Assembly: GCA_032718475.1 (NCBI GenBank)
Contig: JAUCBJ010003058.1
Span: forward strand, 1-64,000
Length of the DNA: 64,000 bases
Direction of reading: 5' to 3'
Source of the DNA: Nemertoderma westbladi
Lineage: Eukaryota; Xenacoelomorpha; Nemertodermatida; Nemertodermatidae
Positions within the stretch are counted from its first letter, which is position 1. The number at the start of each line of letters is the position of its first letter. This document shows, one piece after another, positions 36,501-51,500 of the stretch. The translations under genes were made by a program, and so were the position numbers. The notes beneath the pieces were generated by a model. That model searched no databases and was not told the DNA's origin. It worked only from the letters and a program-made list of their open reading frames with translations.

Positions 36501-39500
36501 GGGAACAATTTCCTCAAGAATAATGCCTCTACCAGCAATGTGCCAATCTACTGTGGTGAGAAATGCGAATATGTAACCAACATGCTGAAAGACGGCCAGG
36601 AAATCGTCGTGGGTAATCTCACGTTTGTCGCCCTGCTTACCCCAGCACACACGCAGGGCTCCATGTGCTACTTGGTGAGACCATCTGAAAGCGATGAACA
36701 ACAAATCCCGGTTCTATTCACCGGCGATACCTTGTTCGTAGGCGGTTGCGGAAAGTTCCTGGAGGGTTTCGGAACGGCCCAGCAGATGAACCACTCACTC
36801 AATGTAATCATAGCGGGTCTACAACCAGAAACCCGGATTTTCCCAGGCCACGAGTTCACTCTCAACAATATAAAATTCGCTTCGCTGGTGGAACCTAACA
36901 ACCACGACGTGGCACGGAAGTTAATGTTCGCTAAGTCGCATCTGTTGCAGGGCTCGAAGGATCCGTTCTACCCGGTTTCAAACGCGGCTACAATCGCCGA
37001 TGAGATGCGATACAATCCCTTCATGCGGGTCAAAGAGGAAGTCGTGTTACGTCATTGTGGTACAGACGACCCAATCAAGGCGTTGCAAGTTCTTAGGGCC
37101 CAGAAAGATTTCTTCAATAAAGAAGGTTTCATACCATCAGGTGAAGAGTTACGGGATAACTTGGTTGATACCGGCACCATAATAGCGAAACCTTACAGCA
37201 TGATGGCACGTGTCAAGTCTGATAGGAAACATACGGCGTTTAATTGATACTGATAATATAAATAATTATTGCACATTTTCATTACAAACACCTAAGTAAC
37301 CAAACCATCCTGTCTAAAATAATGTTTAAGTATACAGTATAGAAGTTTAGTATTATTCAATATTCAATTCAAGTATATTTAAAATTCCTTTAAGTTTAGT
37401 GGAAACTGACATATCATTGGGAAAATATGCTACAATAGGGTTGGTGCGCGAAAAAATTGTTGGGCTAGAAACAATCGAATAAAGGGTAACAAGGTGCCCT
37501 GAATCGAGTGGCGTGTGCGTGTGCTATGATAAATCTCTTATCTTGGTTTCTATGGATAGTAATTTTCGATCAATTCAAATACATATTATAATTATCAATA
37601 TTCTTTCAATTATCAATATTCCTTCTTATTAATTTAATTAATTGTAATGTAAAAAGACGCGCAAGACGCTTTCAATTGATATAAGCCACGTGTGAAATGA
37701 TATAAATTTAATATGTATTTGAATGGATCGAAAATCTCTATCCATAGAAACCAATATAAGTAATTATTAATTTCTTGTCGTGACGTCAAATCTGTAGCAG
37801 CCAATCAGAACTGATTTTCAAAATTGGCTTCCCGCTCATACTTAAACCCGCCATTTCGACCGTTTCCTCGTGTTTTTACAAAAACACACCCCGCGTCACG
37901 ATTCAGGGCACCTTGTTACCCCTTATTTAATTGTTTTTAGCCCAACAATTTTATTTTATTCGTCCACCAACCCTATTTAACCGAATATAAATGATATTTA
38001 AATAGTTATTTCAGGTTTCACATTTCAGCAGTTCCTCCAATTATGGCTGCCATTATGCCATGGTAATAATATATACATTATGCAGGGCAATTAGTTTGTT
38101 TTTTAATTAATAAATTAATTTTTGGGGCAATTACTCTGTTTCATCAATACGTTTGGGCGTTTGGTGGCCTTCAAAATGATAATAGTTTCATAATAGTAAA
38201 AAATAATAGTAAAATAATGAAAATAGTTTCAACCCTTTGACTCTTTAGACTCTTTTACCAGAAATCATATTAATCTACACTGTTACATCAATAAATCTTT
38301 TAAACAGCTGTACAAACACAACGAACTACGACAAAATAATAGTAAGTATGGGGTCGCCTTTAAACAATCACGACGGTTCCTTATTAGTGAGAAAATGCAG
38401 CTGAGAATGACAATAAAGTTCTGGAAACAACGAATTTGCATCGACACTCCTGCAGCTGCAGAACCTCAATACGAGCTTAAAAACACCCAGATATATTCGG
38501 CATTGCTGTTGTAATATTGTAGACAAGTAAATGCGCCGGTTTGACCGGATGTGATCTTGTTATATGTCATTAGCAATTATTTTTCTTTGTAAGCAGAATG
38601 GCGAAAATCTTTTCATACAGAAATTGGTCAACACTAAATGTTTTGTTATAGTACAAACACTTCACCAAATGGCAATAACATAACAATGTCCAACACATCA
38701 CGCCTGTATTACAAATAATAATTCAGTTACCTTTTATCATTTATTTTGAGGTGTGGTTAATGGTTGTCTTCCACTATACGTCGCCATAAAACCCAAGATT
38801 ATCCAAGGTGAAAAATCCTCAAATCCAGCATAAAGTAATTCAAAGTTTGTCATTGAAAATAATAATGCATTGTGTATCTATCAATCAGATGTGTAACTCA
38901 ATACTAAACTAAATGTTGCGGCTATTCATCACCTGTCTTTGTAATACAATAAATAACAGCATGCGTTTCGCACTGAAATATTTAAATGATAGATAGCTCA
39001 AGGGCACTTTAGCCTATTTAGCTGAAGGTCTTTTTAATTTGGCTACCACGCCTTCAATCAACACTTCATATTGTATTTTTTGTGTCACTTTTATCACCTT
39101 ATACTTCCCGACATTTTAATGAACAACTTATTCTAATGAGGTTATTTGATATGCTTAAACTCACTTTTTTGTCACTTCATGTTGTACTAAGGGGAAATCC
39201 ATGGGTTATTTCCCAGAGTTAGTGTTTCTAATTATTGTTATCATTTCAGTGTAGGCTAGTAACAACGTTGAGGGCTATTATTCTGTGTTTGGTCTGTTTG
39301 GTGGCCTTCAAAATGAACGATTAGAATAGGGATTTTTTCTAGTATGTTTAGCATACTTTAAATAATTTTCCAATGGCAATGGTGCTTACATTGGCCCATG
39401 ATAGCGGTACTACTTACATTAACATGACAGTGTAACCTACGTTGGCCCATGACAAAGGACAGGGGTATTTTTTATTATTATATATTATAGAAATCGTTAC

Positions 39501-42500
39501 CTATTAAATATCAAAGATAAAGCTCCACAGTACATAGGTGACCAAATGAGATAGAAACTATAACAACCACAAAAATAATCTACTGTACCATAACACCGTA
39601 GATTAACTCAACAAGAACAATGATAATTTGATGTAAGATAATGTAAGATATCACCAAGATATCATAACATGTATGATATGATATCATCAATGTATGAGTA
39701 GATATATCAGCACAGACAATAATGACAAGTAAATAACATGTAAGATATCACAAATGACAATAATGACAAATAGATAACATGTAAGATATCACAAATGACA
39801 ATAATGGCAAATAGATAACATGTAAGATATCACAAATGACAATAATGACAAATCGATAACATGTAAGATATCACAAATGACATTAATCACAAGTAGATAA
39901 CAAGTACCAAACAAAGCAAATACTACAATGATACTAATATCAAGTAGACAATATAAGATAAAGCAATTATGTTTTTACATTTTTATAATCTTATTATTTA
40001 AAAATAGAACATTAATTTTATTCTAATTATTATCACCAAACACAGCAATAATGATACAAGCGGATGACAAAAAATTATAAATGAAACTCAGTCGGAAATA
40101 ACATAAACATGAAGCATGACAAAAACACAATACATGCAGCCAATCAAAGAATCAACTACTAATGAATTGTAATAGAGGAAAAATCAATGCATGATTAAAG
40201 AACGGAGTTACAGGTTACAACAAAAATAATTAAGATTATGGTAAATACATACAACACAATCAGAGTAAAACAGCTGATAGCGGCATAGCAATACATTACA
40301 ATAAAACATAATGCATTTTTGGTTACAGTCATACGTGAAGCGCACACAAACAAAGAACCAGAACAAAATAAATAAGGTAAAGAGTGTCTCAGATACATGG
40401 GATGAATGGATTAATGTCAGAACAAAAAGGGATATGTGAGTTAACATTTTGAATGCATCACTTGATCTCTTAGATACGCGTACAGGATCGTTTAGGGTGT
40501 CATCTTATTATGGTACTTACATTGTCCCATGACATGGCACTACTTACATGGCAGTGTTACTTACATTGTCCCAAGTTAGAGGTATCATAGGTCGAGTCAT
40601 TGAGAACACATCATCAATGGGTTGTCCAAGAATATCAGGTAATATTTGACCCAGCGCTGGACCTTGGTGGCTAATTGTAAGATTCCTGTTTAGGGAAATT
40701 TGTTGCAATTAACAATTAGTAATAAATTAGATGCGCTAAGACCTATCTCCCTCATTCATACAATTTCATATATTCTGTATTATGTAGGTTCAGATTGTTA
40801 CTTTAGCTCTAACGAATTACCAAGGGCAGAAATCAATATACAATTAGTATCTTTAGATGAATCGATAAGTCAAATAATTATTTAATTTGAAGTGATAAAT
40901 AAACATTTCTACATCAGTTTTAAAACGCATACTGTATAACATATTATTAGGTAGATACCATGTTTATACAATAAGTCACTTATTTTCATCGTTTAATGTC
41001 CAGTAACCTTAACCGTGTCCATTTAAATATTGAGTATCCGTAACACTGTGTCCATTTATATGACCATTATCCTTAACAGTGTCCATTTAAATATCGAGTA
41101 TCCGTAACTGTGTCCATTTATATGACCATTATCCTTAACAGTGTCCATTTAAATATCGAGTAACCGTAACTGTGTCCATTTATATGACCATTATTCTTAA
41201 CAGTGTCCATTTATATGACCATTATCCTTAACAGTGTCCATTTAAATGACCATTATCCTTAACAGTGTCCATTTAAATCTATAGTATATATCAGTGACGG
41301 TAACAGTTTCTCTTTAAATGTTCAGTGTCCGTAACTGTGACCTTGGAGCCTATTCTGGTGCTTAGAAGGATGCTTCAGTTATCAACATAGAAACTTTGTT
41401 GTCTTATTTAAAGGCTTCGATTCACTCTCACAACTAAGTATGTTCAGCATACTTGCAGCATATGGGATTCCTGAGAAAATCATCATCAGATCAGATCATT
41501 ATCGATAGTTCCACCACATTTGTATCTACTGATGATGGTGACACATATCCATACAAACTCTTAAGGGGAGTTCTTCAGTGTGACACACTTGCACCGTTGT
41601 TATTCGTAATAATGGTTGATTATGTTATATGGATGTCCTTATACCATCTTAATAATGATGGGGTGATGGTAACGCCACCTACTGGCACAAGAAGTAGAGG
41701 AAATCCAGCAAAGTACCTTACTGATCTAGACTTGGCTGATGACTTAGGGGTATTGTCAGAATCACTAGAGGGAGCCCAACGGCTCCTCTGCACATTGGAG
41801 CAGGCTGCTTCTAGTGTTGGTCTTTTTTTAAACTCAAAGAAGACCACAATTTCGACAGTGAACTTTTACAGCCCTTTCTTATTTCTCAAACGTTAAGTTA
41901 GCATTATAAGTTAAGTTAAGTTAAAGTATAATCAATTAAATTGATATCAGTAAAATAAAGTAAAATTGCATAGCACATATTGCAAGATTAAAACAGAGTG
42001 TAAGCGGATTCAATTCCCTACATTACCCACCCAAAATGGGACCAGCGGCATTTTACCAACATAGTTGTCGATGCGAGATTACCAATAAATAATCTCGCCT
42101 CATAACCAACTCGGGGGGGGGGGGGGGGGGACACACGCCCTAAGCTACAGAGAGAGGTGAGAGGTCAAACCACGTCAGATGGACAACCTAGCTAGCGAGG
42201 CTAGCACCAGGGGGTAACACCTACAGGGAGTGGCGAAGTGACAATTAATATATAAGCCAATAGCGGGCAGGGAAGCACGTGGGGAAGGACAGGAGGGCAT
42301 CCATTGGGTACCAAGGGCCACAGTAGTGTAGAGCTGAAACCAATATGTATCAATCATATAGTTACTCTAGTTACTGATTTACCGGTCAGTTGATTATCAC
42401 ACAGTTGCGGACCGGCATAGTTTTGACCGTCATTTCATATGGTAATTTATATTACTATACTGTTGCTGTCTTCATTTGTATTACAATCTATATTGTCATT

Positions 42501-45500
42501 TATATTCGACTGTGCTAGTATCACTGGAATTATTAATACTGAGAAACAAACTCTATTATTTTCCCCAACGGCCTTCAGCCAAAGATATAAGCCCAGCAGC
42601 CCAGCAGCCAAGTGACGCGTACAATCTTACCCGGTCGGGATCTCAGAGTCGATCCCGTCACACAGAGTCTGATTATTCCTTCAAGTATTATTACATACAG
42701 TCGTGCAGACGATCCAATTTAAATCAAAATTTAAATCAAAATTTAAAAATCAATTTAATTGATATGGTATAAATTTCGAACTTGTAATGGAGCTCCAGCT
42801 ATATTGTAAAATACTTCTATGTAGAGACATGTAGCAGCAGTCGTAGTCAGTTGATAAAATAAGGAAGATAACGACAAATAATTAAGTAAAAACTATGTAA
42901 TGTAAAAGTTGCGTGCTCTATGGTCTCAGATTATGGGATAAAGTTCAGGATTCGACGGTGCTTAGCAGTAAAGGATCCGGCCACATGCTGGTAACAATTG
43001 GCTATTAAGGATGCCGCCGATTTTTCTGTGTGAGTGAGGTTTCCTGGTTGAAGGCGGTTCTTTAATAACTGGTTCACGCAGTAAGGGGAGCAGAGTAAGA
43101 GCAGAGTTGGAAGGGGATAATAGGGCGTTGCCTTTTTGTAGGTGCTACCTAAACCGGTGTAGTCCGTATTGTTTGATGTTTGTATTGACCCTTAATGGTT
43201 GCACTGAGATTGTTAGTTCTTACCTGCTGATAACAATAGCAAAGGGGAACAGTCCAACGAACGATCGGCCGCTCATATGTACATCACCCATGTTTACTTT
43301 GGATGAAGGACGTCGTGGGGGCTTGTATGAGGAGTTGTTAAACTTTAATCTGAACCGAACAAGAACTGAAACAAATAATTGTTAACCTTCAATTGATATA
43401 TATATATTCAGTAATCTGCAATCAATAAGTCAATTTGTGCCCTTCTATCAAAGGAATCTGCAGAAAGATTATGGGTGTAAGTCATCCACCCTGGTCTCAG
43501 CTATGGATGCACGATCCTCTGCGATCCGAGTAAAGTCGATAATCTAGATAATTTTTAGAAGTATCTGAAACTGCGGTGCACACTAAGTAAATGCAAATCA
43601 AGATCTCCCATACTCGCGAAAAACGATGGCAAATCAGAAAAAAAACGATGGTATATCTTTACATCAGTTGAACTGCTAGCGTCCACACTCGGCAGTTGAA
43701 CTGCTATCGAATGTTTACCATCACCATGGTATCAAGCAAGTGCTCGCGTCCAACTGAACAGTTATCCTATTCTGCCATTCCGGTTCGTTACCAACTATTT
43801 AATATTAATATTATAAACTTTCAAGAACTCTATAAAGGGGTAAACGTATATTTTACATTGTAGGCTACCCCGGATTTTAATAATATTTAACTTATAATTT
43901 ATTTTAACTAAATAATTAATTAATAGTTCTGTATCAAAAAGTGTCCTAATTCATATTTTTCAGTAATAAGACCTTATAATGAGCTCAAAAAACTGATTTG
44001 AAATTTTGAAAAGTGAAAGTTAATGCTCAGTCAATTTCGCAAACCATATTATGATAGTGTACAAATTTTTTTTTAAATTTTGTAAAAAAAAGTTTTATCT
44101 CGAAAAGTAAAGTTAATTAATATCAGCTAAAGAAAGAGGAAAATGATATGATATGATATGATAGATCTGAAGGAAGGGCAAAATCGAACACTTAGATGAC
44201 ACAAAATAAATTTATTTAAGATTATGTAATATTGAACTCTGCGCCCCAACAACAAGAATGAGAATACTCCAAATGGTGATCTAAAATAAATTTACCAAAG
44301 AATAAATGAATGTACAACAGAAAGAAATCAAAATATTGATTCGGGATATTAATTTCGGGATGATATACTTTTCTATCGCGATATTCTATATCGACATGTT
44401 TTTTACTATTAATAGTAGGTTGATATTAAAGCAAATATAATGGACAATTATTCAAAATTGGGCTAGGCTGCAGCATTTAAAGCACTGTGCTCAAACAGTG
44501 CTGCCCCATCAAGGGATCGAACCAGGGCCCCCTAATTGGAAGCCTAGGAATGTCACCACTAGAGCAAACATAAGTAATAATGAGCTATAAAACTTACCTG
44601 TGTCATCCATTATAGTTTCTGACAGAACTGTGATTTCTACTTCGGTATGAAATAAACTAGTCGAAATCTCTCGAATCTGTCCGATAACATAATTCCTGAA
44701 TCCTTTACGTTTACTGCGATAATTTAATGTCAATCCTGTCCGATCTTCATCAGTGACAATGAATGACACTCTTCTCATTTGGGGATAACTAAAATGATAT
44801 AATACAAACCAATTTACAATGATAAAAAGGTCATTGTTACTTAATTGGCCATAATAATGAATTGGAGGTTGGAATATGGTTGGGTTAATTTATGGACTCA
44901 TACGTCATTGAATTTATATTTTTGTACAGTAAAATTTACAAAGAGCTATATTCCGGTGTACGGACAATTGCGACCCGGACAATTGCGACCCGGACAATTG
45001 GGACCCGGACAATTGGGACCTGGACAATTCCGACCCGGACAATTCCGACCCGGACAATTCCGATCCGGACATCTCCGACCCGGACAATTCCGACGCGGAC
45101 AATTCCAACCCATTCAGACATCGAATGAAATTTTCATGGGTCGGAATTCTCCGGATCCATCATAGGACATTTCCGATCCAAATAATTAATAATAATTATA
45201 CATTATAAGTGATAGAAACTGCACAAATTATAATAGTGGCTGTATAAATAAATGTAAAAATGTCATCAATTATGTTATAAATAAGTTAGCTTATATTTAT
45301 GGATATAATAATACAGGCCCTACTGGTTATTAATAGCTATACACCGCCTACCGGTAGGTAATGCAGTAGGCCTATCTGGCTGTCAGGCTGTCATTTCCAC
45401 CTATTGTTTACGTGGTATCCAATGACCGCGTTATAAGTAATGTCCCCTTAGTGGACATTACTTAACGCCGTCATGGGTTGTCCGGGTTGGAATTGTCCGG

Positions 45501-48500
45501 GTCGCAATTTTCCGAGTTGGAATTGTCCGGGTCGGAATTGTCCGGGTCGGAATTTTCCGGGTCGGAATTATCAGGGTCGGAATAGTCCGGGTCGGAATTG
45601 TCCGGGTTGGAATTGTCCGGGTCGCAATTGTCCTGGTCGGAATTGTCCGGGTCACAATTGTCCTGGTCGGAATTGTCCTAACTTGATATATTTCCAAGGA
45701 GTGGCTGATTAACTACCTAATTATTATAAATTAAATTGATTATTTTTACAAAACCCCAAACGAAAAAATAAAGCCATTATTATCTATCCGAACTAACCCA
45801 AATCCAATCTAATTTATATATAATATAAACTGGATAAATGTTATTCTTACTGCATATAAATAACCCTATCGATAAAACGGGTTTAAATAAAATATTCTGA
45901 CATCACTTAGTCATTCTGACATCCTCCTTAACTACCAGTACTAAATACTACCTAAACTGTATTCGAGTATTCAAAAAATACACATTACCTGAATCGAAAG
46001 AACTCGTGGAGATTATCCAAACCATTAAAAAACTCAGCCAAGTTTCTCCCAAGTACGCGAATCATTTTATCATATCCATATGTTGAAAGAAAACGGACAA
46101 AGTCCTTCCCAAATTGTTCTATAATTGCATCTGGAGGTTGATTTAAAACAATAGATGCCGCCTGGACCAATCTTGGGATGTATGTTTCACTGTAGACCTG
46201 GAAAAAATGAAAACCATTGTAGTAATACAAATTACCCAGTGCAAAAGTACTTTTTGACGGCATTATTGTATTGCTGACAAATAAAAGGCAATGTAATCTT
46301 CTATCCATGCACCTGTTAAACAGTCACCAGAAAAAAATGATGCAGTAGTTGGCGCCTCCCTGCCTAAGGTGGAAATACTACATTCTTGATTTACATCGTG
46401 CCTGTTTCAATTTCATTTATTTGCAATTGCTTAAAAGCTTAAAAGGGCGACTTAACACAAACACACACATGGCATTTATTATCAAAGGGTAACATAACAT
46501 ACCTATTACATACGGCAAGTACATAGATAATACCGACTGTCACAAGAAATCGAGGAAATTTCTACCAAGTACCTTACAGATCTAGCCTTTGCTGAATACT
46601 TAGGAGCACTGTCAAAATCACCAGATGGAGCCCACAGGCTCCTCCGCTCAATGGGACAACTAGTGTTGGTATTTTTGTAAAAATTCCAAAATTTTGACAG
46701 TGAACTTTGACGGCCCTCAGGAAATGCCTGATTCTATGAGCATAATCTCTAAGGATGGCTTGCTTAAGCATGTGGATAACTTTCGCTACTTGGATCATGG
46801 ATCCCGAAGTCAGATAAATACCTTTGGATACATAATGAGAAGCCATTGGTTGCATTGAATGAGCTACATATAATTTGGAAGTCCCATAAAATAAAACTGA
46901 ATCTCAAGGTTCGATTATTTAAGGCAGCACTGTGTAACCTATAAGAGAGTCTATCCTGGGCTTTAACAGCAGAAGACGCCAAATATCAGGATGGCACTTA
47001 TTACTCTTTTTTTTCAAGCCAGCCTAGCATCTCAATGTGCACCTTAGGCATAGGCATAGGCAGCTTAGAGGCCAATTAGAGGCATTAGAAGTGTGTTTGG
47101 CTGTAATGATAAAATATCAACGAAATTAGATGGCCTCTGTAAATTTGATGTCCACACTGACCTCTTACCTCATATATCTATCTTTAACAGAGAAATATTA
47201 AAATGATGTGGGGCGAGTCAAAACTGCGAGCCATCAGCGAACCGTTATAATTATACTATGGCCGTTTTCTAAAAGTACGTGTGTGTGTCTGTCGGAAGCC
47301 AAGATATAACTAGCCATAGTATAATTATAAATGTTCGAAAGATGGCTTGTAGCTAAAACTAAACCTAATTTATTTAATATGAATGTAGTTCATATTGCAG
47401 GAACCCGAAACCTATGCGCTGATGCCCTTAGTCCTAATATAGATATGATCTATCTCCTGAACATATCATTATCAATGACGGTACTGAAATCAATGCATGT
47501 CTTGACAGCATCAGCCTCCAGTGAAATGCAGGTTTCTTATGGTTGTTCTTGAGAATATGGACCATCAAAGTTTTAGCAATTTGAACTAATGAAAACTGCA
47601 GATAATGATATAGCTTATATTAAATTTAAGTCCCTATTGCTACACTTACCAACTATCTCATTACATTGGGAACAACGTGAATGTGAAGTAATTGCAATAC
47701 AAATTTTACATGGAAGACCTTGGAGATATGGCTGGTAAGAAGTGTCTAGTTGTTGCAGATGAACGTACTGGATGGATTTTTATCAAAGAATGTGGAATCC
47801 ATGCTGACACAAAATGTATCTCTAACAATCTATGAGAAATATTTCAACATTGTGGTCACCCATTACACTACGTTTATATCATGATGGTGGGCCTCCATTT
47901 CATTCGAAATCATCTAAAGATTTTTTTGTGTGTGTGTTTATTATTAGTGATAAAACTACATCTCCAAATTTACCACATGCAAAGGGTGTGCAGGAAGCAA
48001 AAAACGAATAAAAAACTGCATTGATCTCAAAGGTCAATTAAACCGTGATTAACTGACACGTGGTCTAATTTCCCTTTGTTATATCCCTTGCATATTGTGT
48101 GATAATACAAGCTAAACCCAAGAAGTAAACTTTTGAATTATGAAGGAACTATGGGAAAATTCGATAATGGCTCTTATCTACATCATAATTGAGTATTTAT
48201 GGGACCTATTCAACCAATACCATTTGGCGGTGGACCAACAGACACGCCCATGGTAGTTCCAGTCCCTTTACCCTATTCAGCCTCCCAGGTCTGATGCAGG
48301 CACTGTAGTGGTCCCTCAATCAGCTATAATTCCAACTACAGACGATATCCAATGCGTATTATTATAGTTATCTTTGCATATATTTTTGTGTTCATATTTC
48401 AAGTATATAGGCCTACCTTTAGTATTCTATGAGAAAGGCGGTGCTAGACATAATTAAGTATGTAGTCAGTCAGTGGTCTAATGTCAACAATTGTACGTTT

Positions 48501-51500
48501 TGTGAATGTTGTTTACGATATAAAATATTAAAGCAATTAAAGTATTAGTATGCCAAATCCTTGATATATTAGAGAAGACTGGGTGACCTAAGGCAGCTTA
48601 AACTGAAAGTAAATAAAATAAAATATAACATAAGTATAACTTTTGTAAGAGACTTTATAAAATTATTGGGAAATAGAGATGTGGCAGTATTACAGTAGGT
48701 ACATGTCCGATTATTAGTACTTGGCCACTGGTTTAGGAGAGTATTACTGGGGTTAACATATAAGTGTTGGGAAGTAAATTACTATGTACTATTGTACAGG
48801 TACAGGTACCGATACCTGTACTATTCTATTGTACAGGTACAGGTACATGTGCAGGTACAGGTACAGGTACAGGTACAGGTACAGGTACAGGTACAGGTAC
48901 AGGTACAGGTACATGTACCTGTACTATTCTATTGTACAGGTACCGGTACCTTTGACCAGATATTACTCTATTGATTTTGGTTATTATGTGATTATTATAG
49001 TATAGCAGTACTAAGTACTCAGTACATTATTTTTTATCTTCTTCCCTTGGATGGTCATACCTACGCCAAAAGTGTTGTGTTATATGCAGTGTTAGAATGT
49101 AGGCTATAGTTTGGTAGTTTGTTCTTGGTTTCAATTGGAAGTTGCAGTTTCTAGTTCAGTAGATATAGCCAAATGTAATGAAAGGTGAGGAAAGATTCTA
49201 TGAAGATCCTATTGTGTGAATGACAGCTACAGCACTGCAGTTGTAGGTATTGTTTATCGCCTTCGTTAGCAAAGCACCCGCCTGTATTTCCGAGTGTTTA
49301 TAGTTTTGATTATAAAATCATGCCTTTGAAACCTGTTCCTTTATCTCAACTGGTATCATATAGATTCCTTTTATTTTACTTACTTTTATTGTTTGGTTAG
49401 AATATCCAGCCTATGTAACTTGCTTTTCCCTCAATGGGTAATGATAGCCTAGCATTTATTGTTTTTATATATTATTATTATTCATGAAAAATGCAGCAAT
49501 GGACTTGATCCTCAGCGTGTTTCATCAGAGTTGGATGGTCATACTGCGATAATAGTTGACTGATGTACCAACGTACCGGCAGGCCCACAACAGTAAATTT
49601 AGAGCCTGGTTGTGTTCAGTGATTCTGATAAATGAAATGATTAAAGGGAAACTGAATCTGAGAACAAGGGACATTATCTGCTTGCAGATTCAGTTCCCCC
49701 GACTCAATCCGCTAGCGGACATAGGCCCCCTGTACTGATGCAGTCTGTATCCGCAGGGGGGCAGCATGCACCAGAATCAGAAGTTACACCAGAACGTCGG
49801 ACTTCACATGTGCTGTGGAAGATGATTTTTTCAATTGTTTTTCACCTTCGAATTTTAGGTGACAGACTATCAGACGACAGAGATTGAAACAGCAGTACCC
49901 ATATGATAATATCTCTTTTTGTCACTCATTCCACGACTAGAACTTCCAACTCCTACCAAGAACCAACTAAAAACTATACACTCTGCTGACACTGCAGCAC
50001 TAAGCTACAACACTGGACCCGTATGTAATTGGTGAAGTTCTTAGTCATATTTTGGGTGTTTTCCCAAATTCCACCTATGTGGGAATAATATGTGCATCAC
50101 ATGGTGTCTGGTTAACCGTTGCTGGTGTCCTCTACAGAGGCAATGACGATTGTGAGTAATAATACCAAAACCAATAAAGGACAATATTAGATGGGTAATA
50201 ACGGTGGATGTAATATTGGCTACCGAGTGAGATCAATGTGTGAGCACTCACGGAGGTACGATGTGAGAGATGTGTCATATCATTGGATGAATAAACAGAG
50301 AGAGCAATTTAGAGTGCCGAGGATAACCTAAACACTACATATTAGTAAATGCACAAGTAAGGTACTTGCAATATACTGGCCAGCAGTATACTACTCCCGC
50401 AATATACTGCCCAGCGATACTGCTTGGCAGTATCGCTGAATTTTAGTCTGAATTTTAGTCAATATATTTTCAGGTATTTTTTTTCATCGGAGGGAAGGGG
50501 GGTGGGGGGAGGGATATTGCAAGGGATTGTTTGGGTTTGCCCCCCCCCCCCCCCCCCAAGGAATATTCTGGATTAAGTTATACTACACCAAGGAAGGTGG
50601 CACTACAGTGTTATTGACCACCCTAGGTTAGGTTGAACCAGTGGCGTAGCCAGCATTTAACAAGGGGAGGGTCCAGAGCCAAAACGGGTGGGGGGAATGA
50701 ATGAAACTAAAAAATGCTAACATATGTGAGGTTTCATAAAGAAACCGACCTACGGTTGCAAAAATTAAACTTGTTTTTTTTAATGATTCAAATACACATT
50801 TTTATGCTGAATCGAACACTGAAAACTGATTTCGAATCCAATAACGTGTTGTCACGAAAATGAGTTTTGAAAATTAGCAGTTAGAATTAGCTAAAATACT
50901 AATTATAATGCTAATGCTAACTTAGCATTAGCTAATGACCAAGACTTTGAAGTTATGAGAGTTTCAAACTTTCCCGCCAATTTTCTGTTTTTGGGGGATT
51001 TTTCCAATATAAAATTTTACGATATTTTTAAAAGTAGACATGTAAAAAATTAGGTACATGTTAGAATTCAAACACAAGTCAGTATGGCCTTTAGCTAACA
51101 TGTTTTATTTTTATTATTACTGGAGGTCACTGTGTCTGTCTGTCTGAATGTCTGTATTTTTGTTTGTCAAGAAATATTACAAATAAATAACGAAAAAACA
51201 ATTTTTTTGGTAATGGGGTTTTACTTGCCGATGATTTCAATTACGATGTCAGTTTTCACTATTTGCCGAATCTAAACTTTTGTCTGCCTGTCAGTCAGTT
51301 TATTTGTTATTATGTCTTTCTGCCCGTTAAAATTTAAGAAAGAGCACAAACTATTTAGAATTTGTGTTAATAGGGTTTTTCTGGGCGGTGATTACATTTA
51401 AAATGTAACTTTCCTGACTGGAAGAAATCTAAACGGTCTGTCTGTCTGTCTCCTGGTCTGTCTGTGTGTTTGTCTGTCAAAAACGAGAAAAAAATAAAAT

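Noticed and set aside
40195-40447. Two minus-strand frames with hydrophobic residues
   Set aside because: AT-rich chance frames in intron 5; no splice sites, no family pattern, and not needed for cyclase continuity.
44480-44576. Functional tRNA gene on the minus strand
   Set aside because: A and B boxes are recognisable but the stems and anticodon loop do not form a normal cloverleaf.
44845-45712. Open frames with RTIPT or NCPGR repeats
   Set aside because: They come from the 15-bp minisatellite in several frames on both strands.
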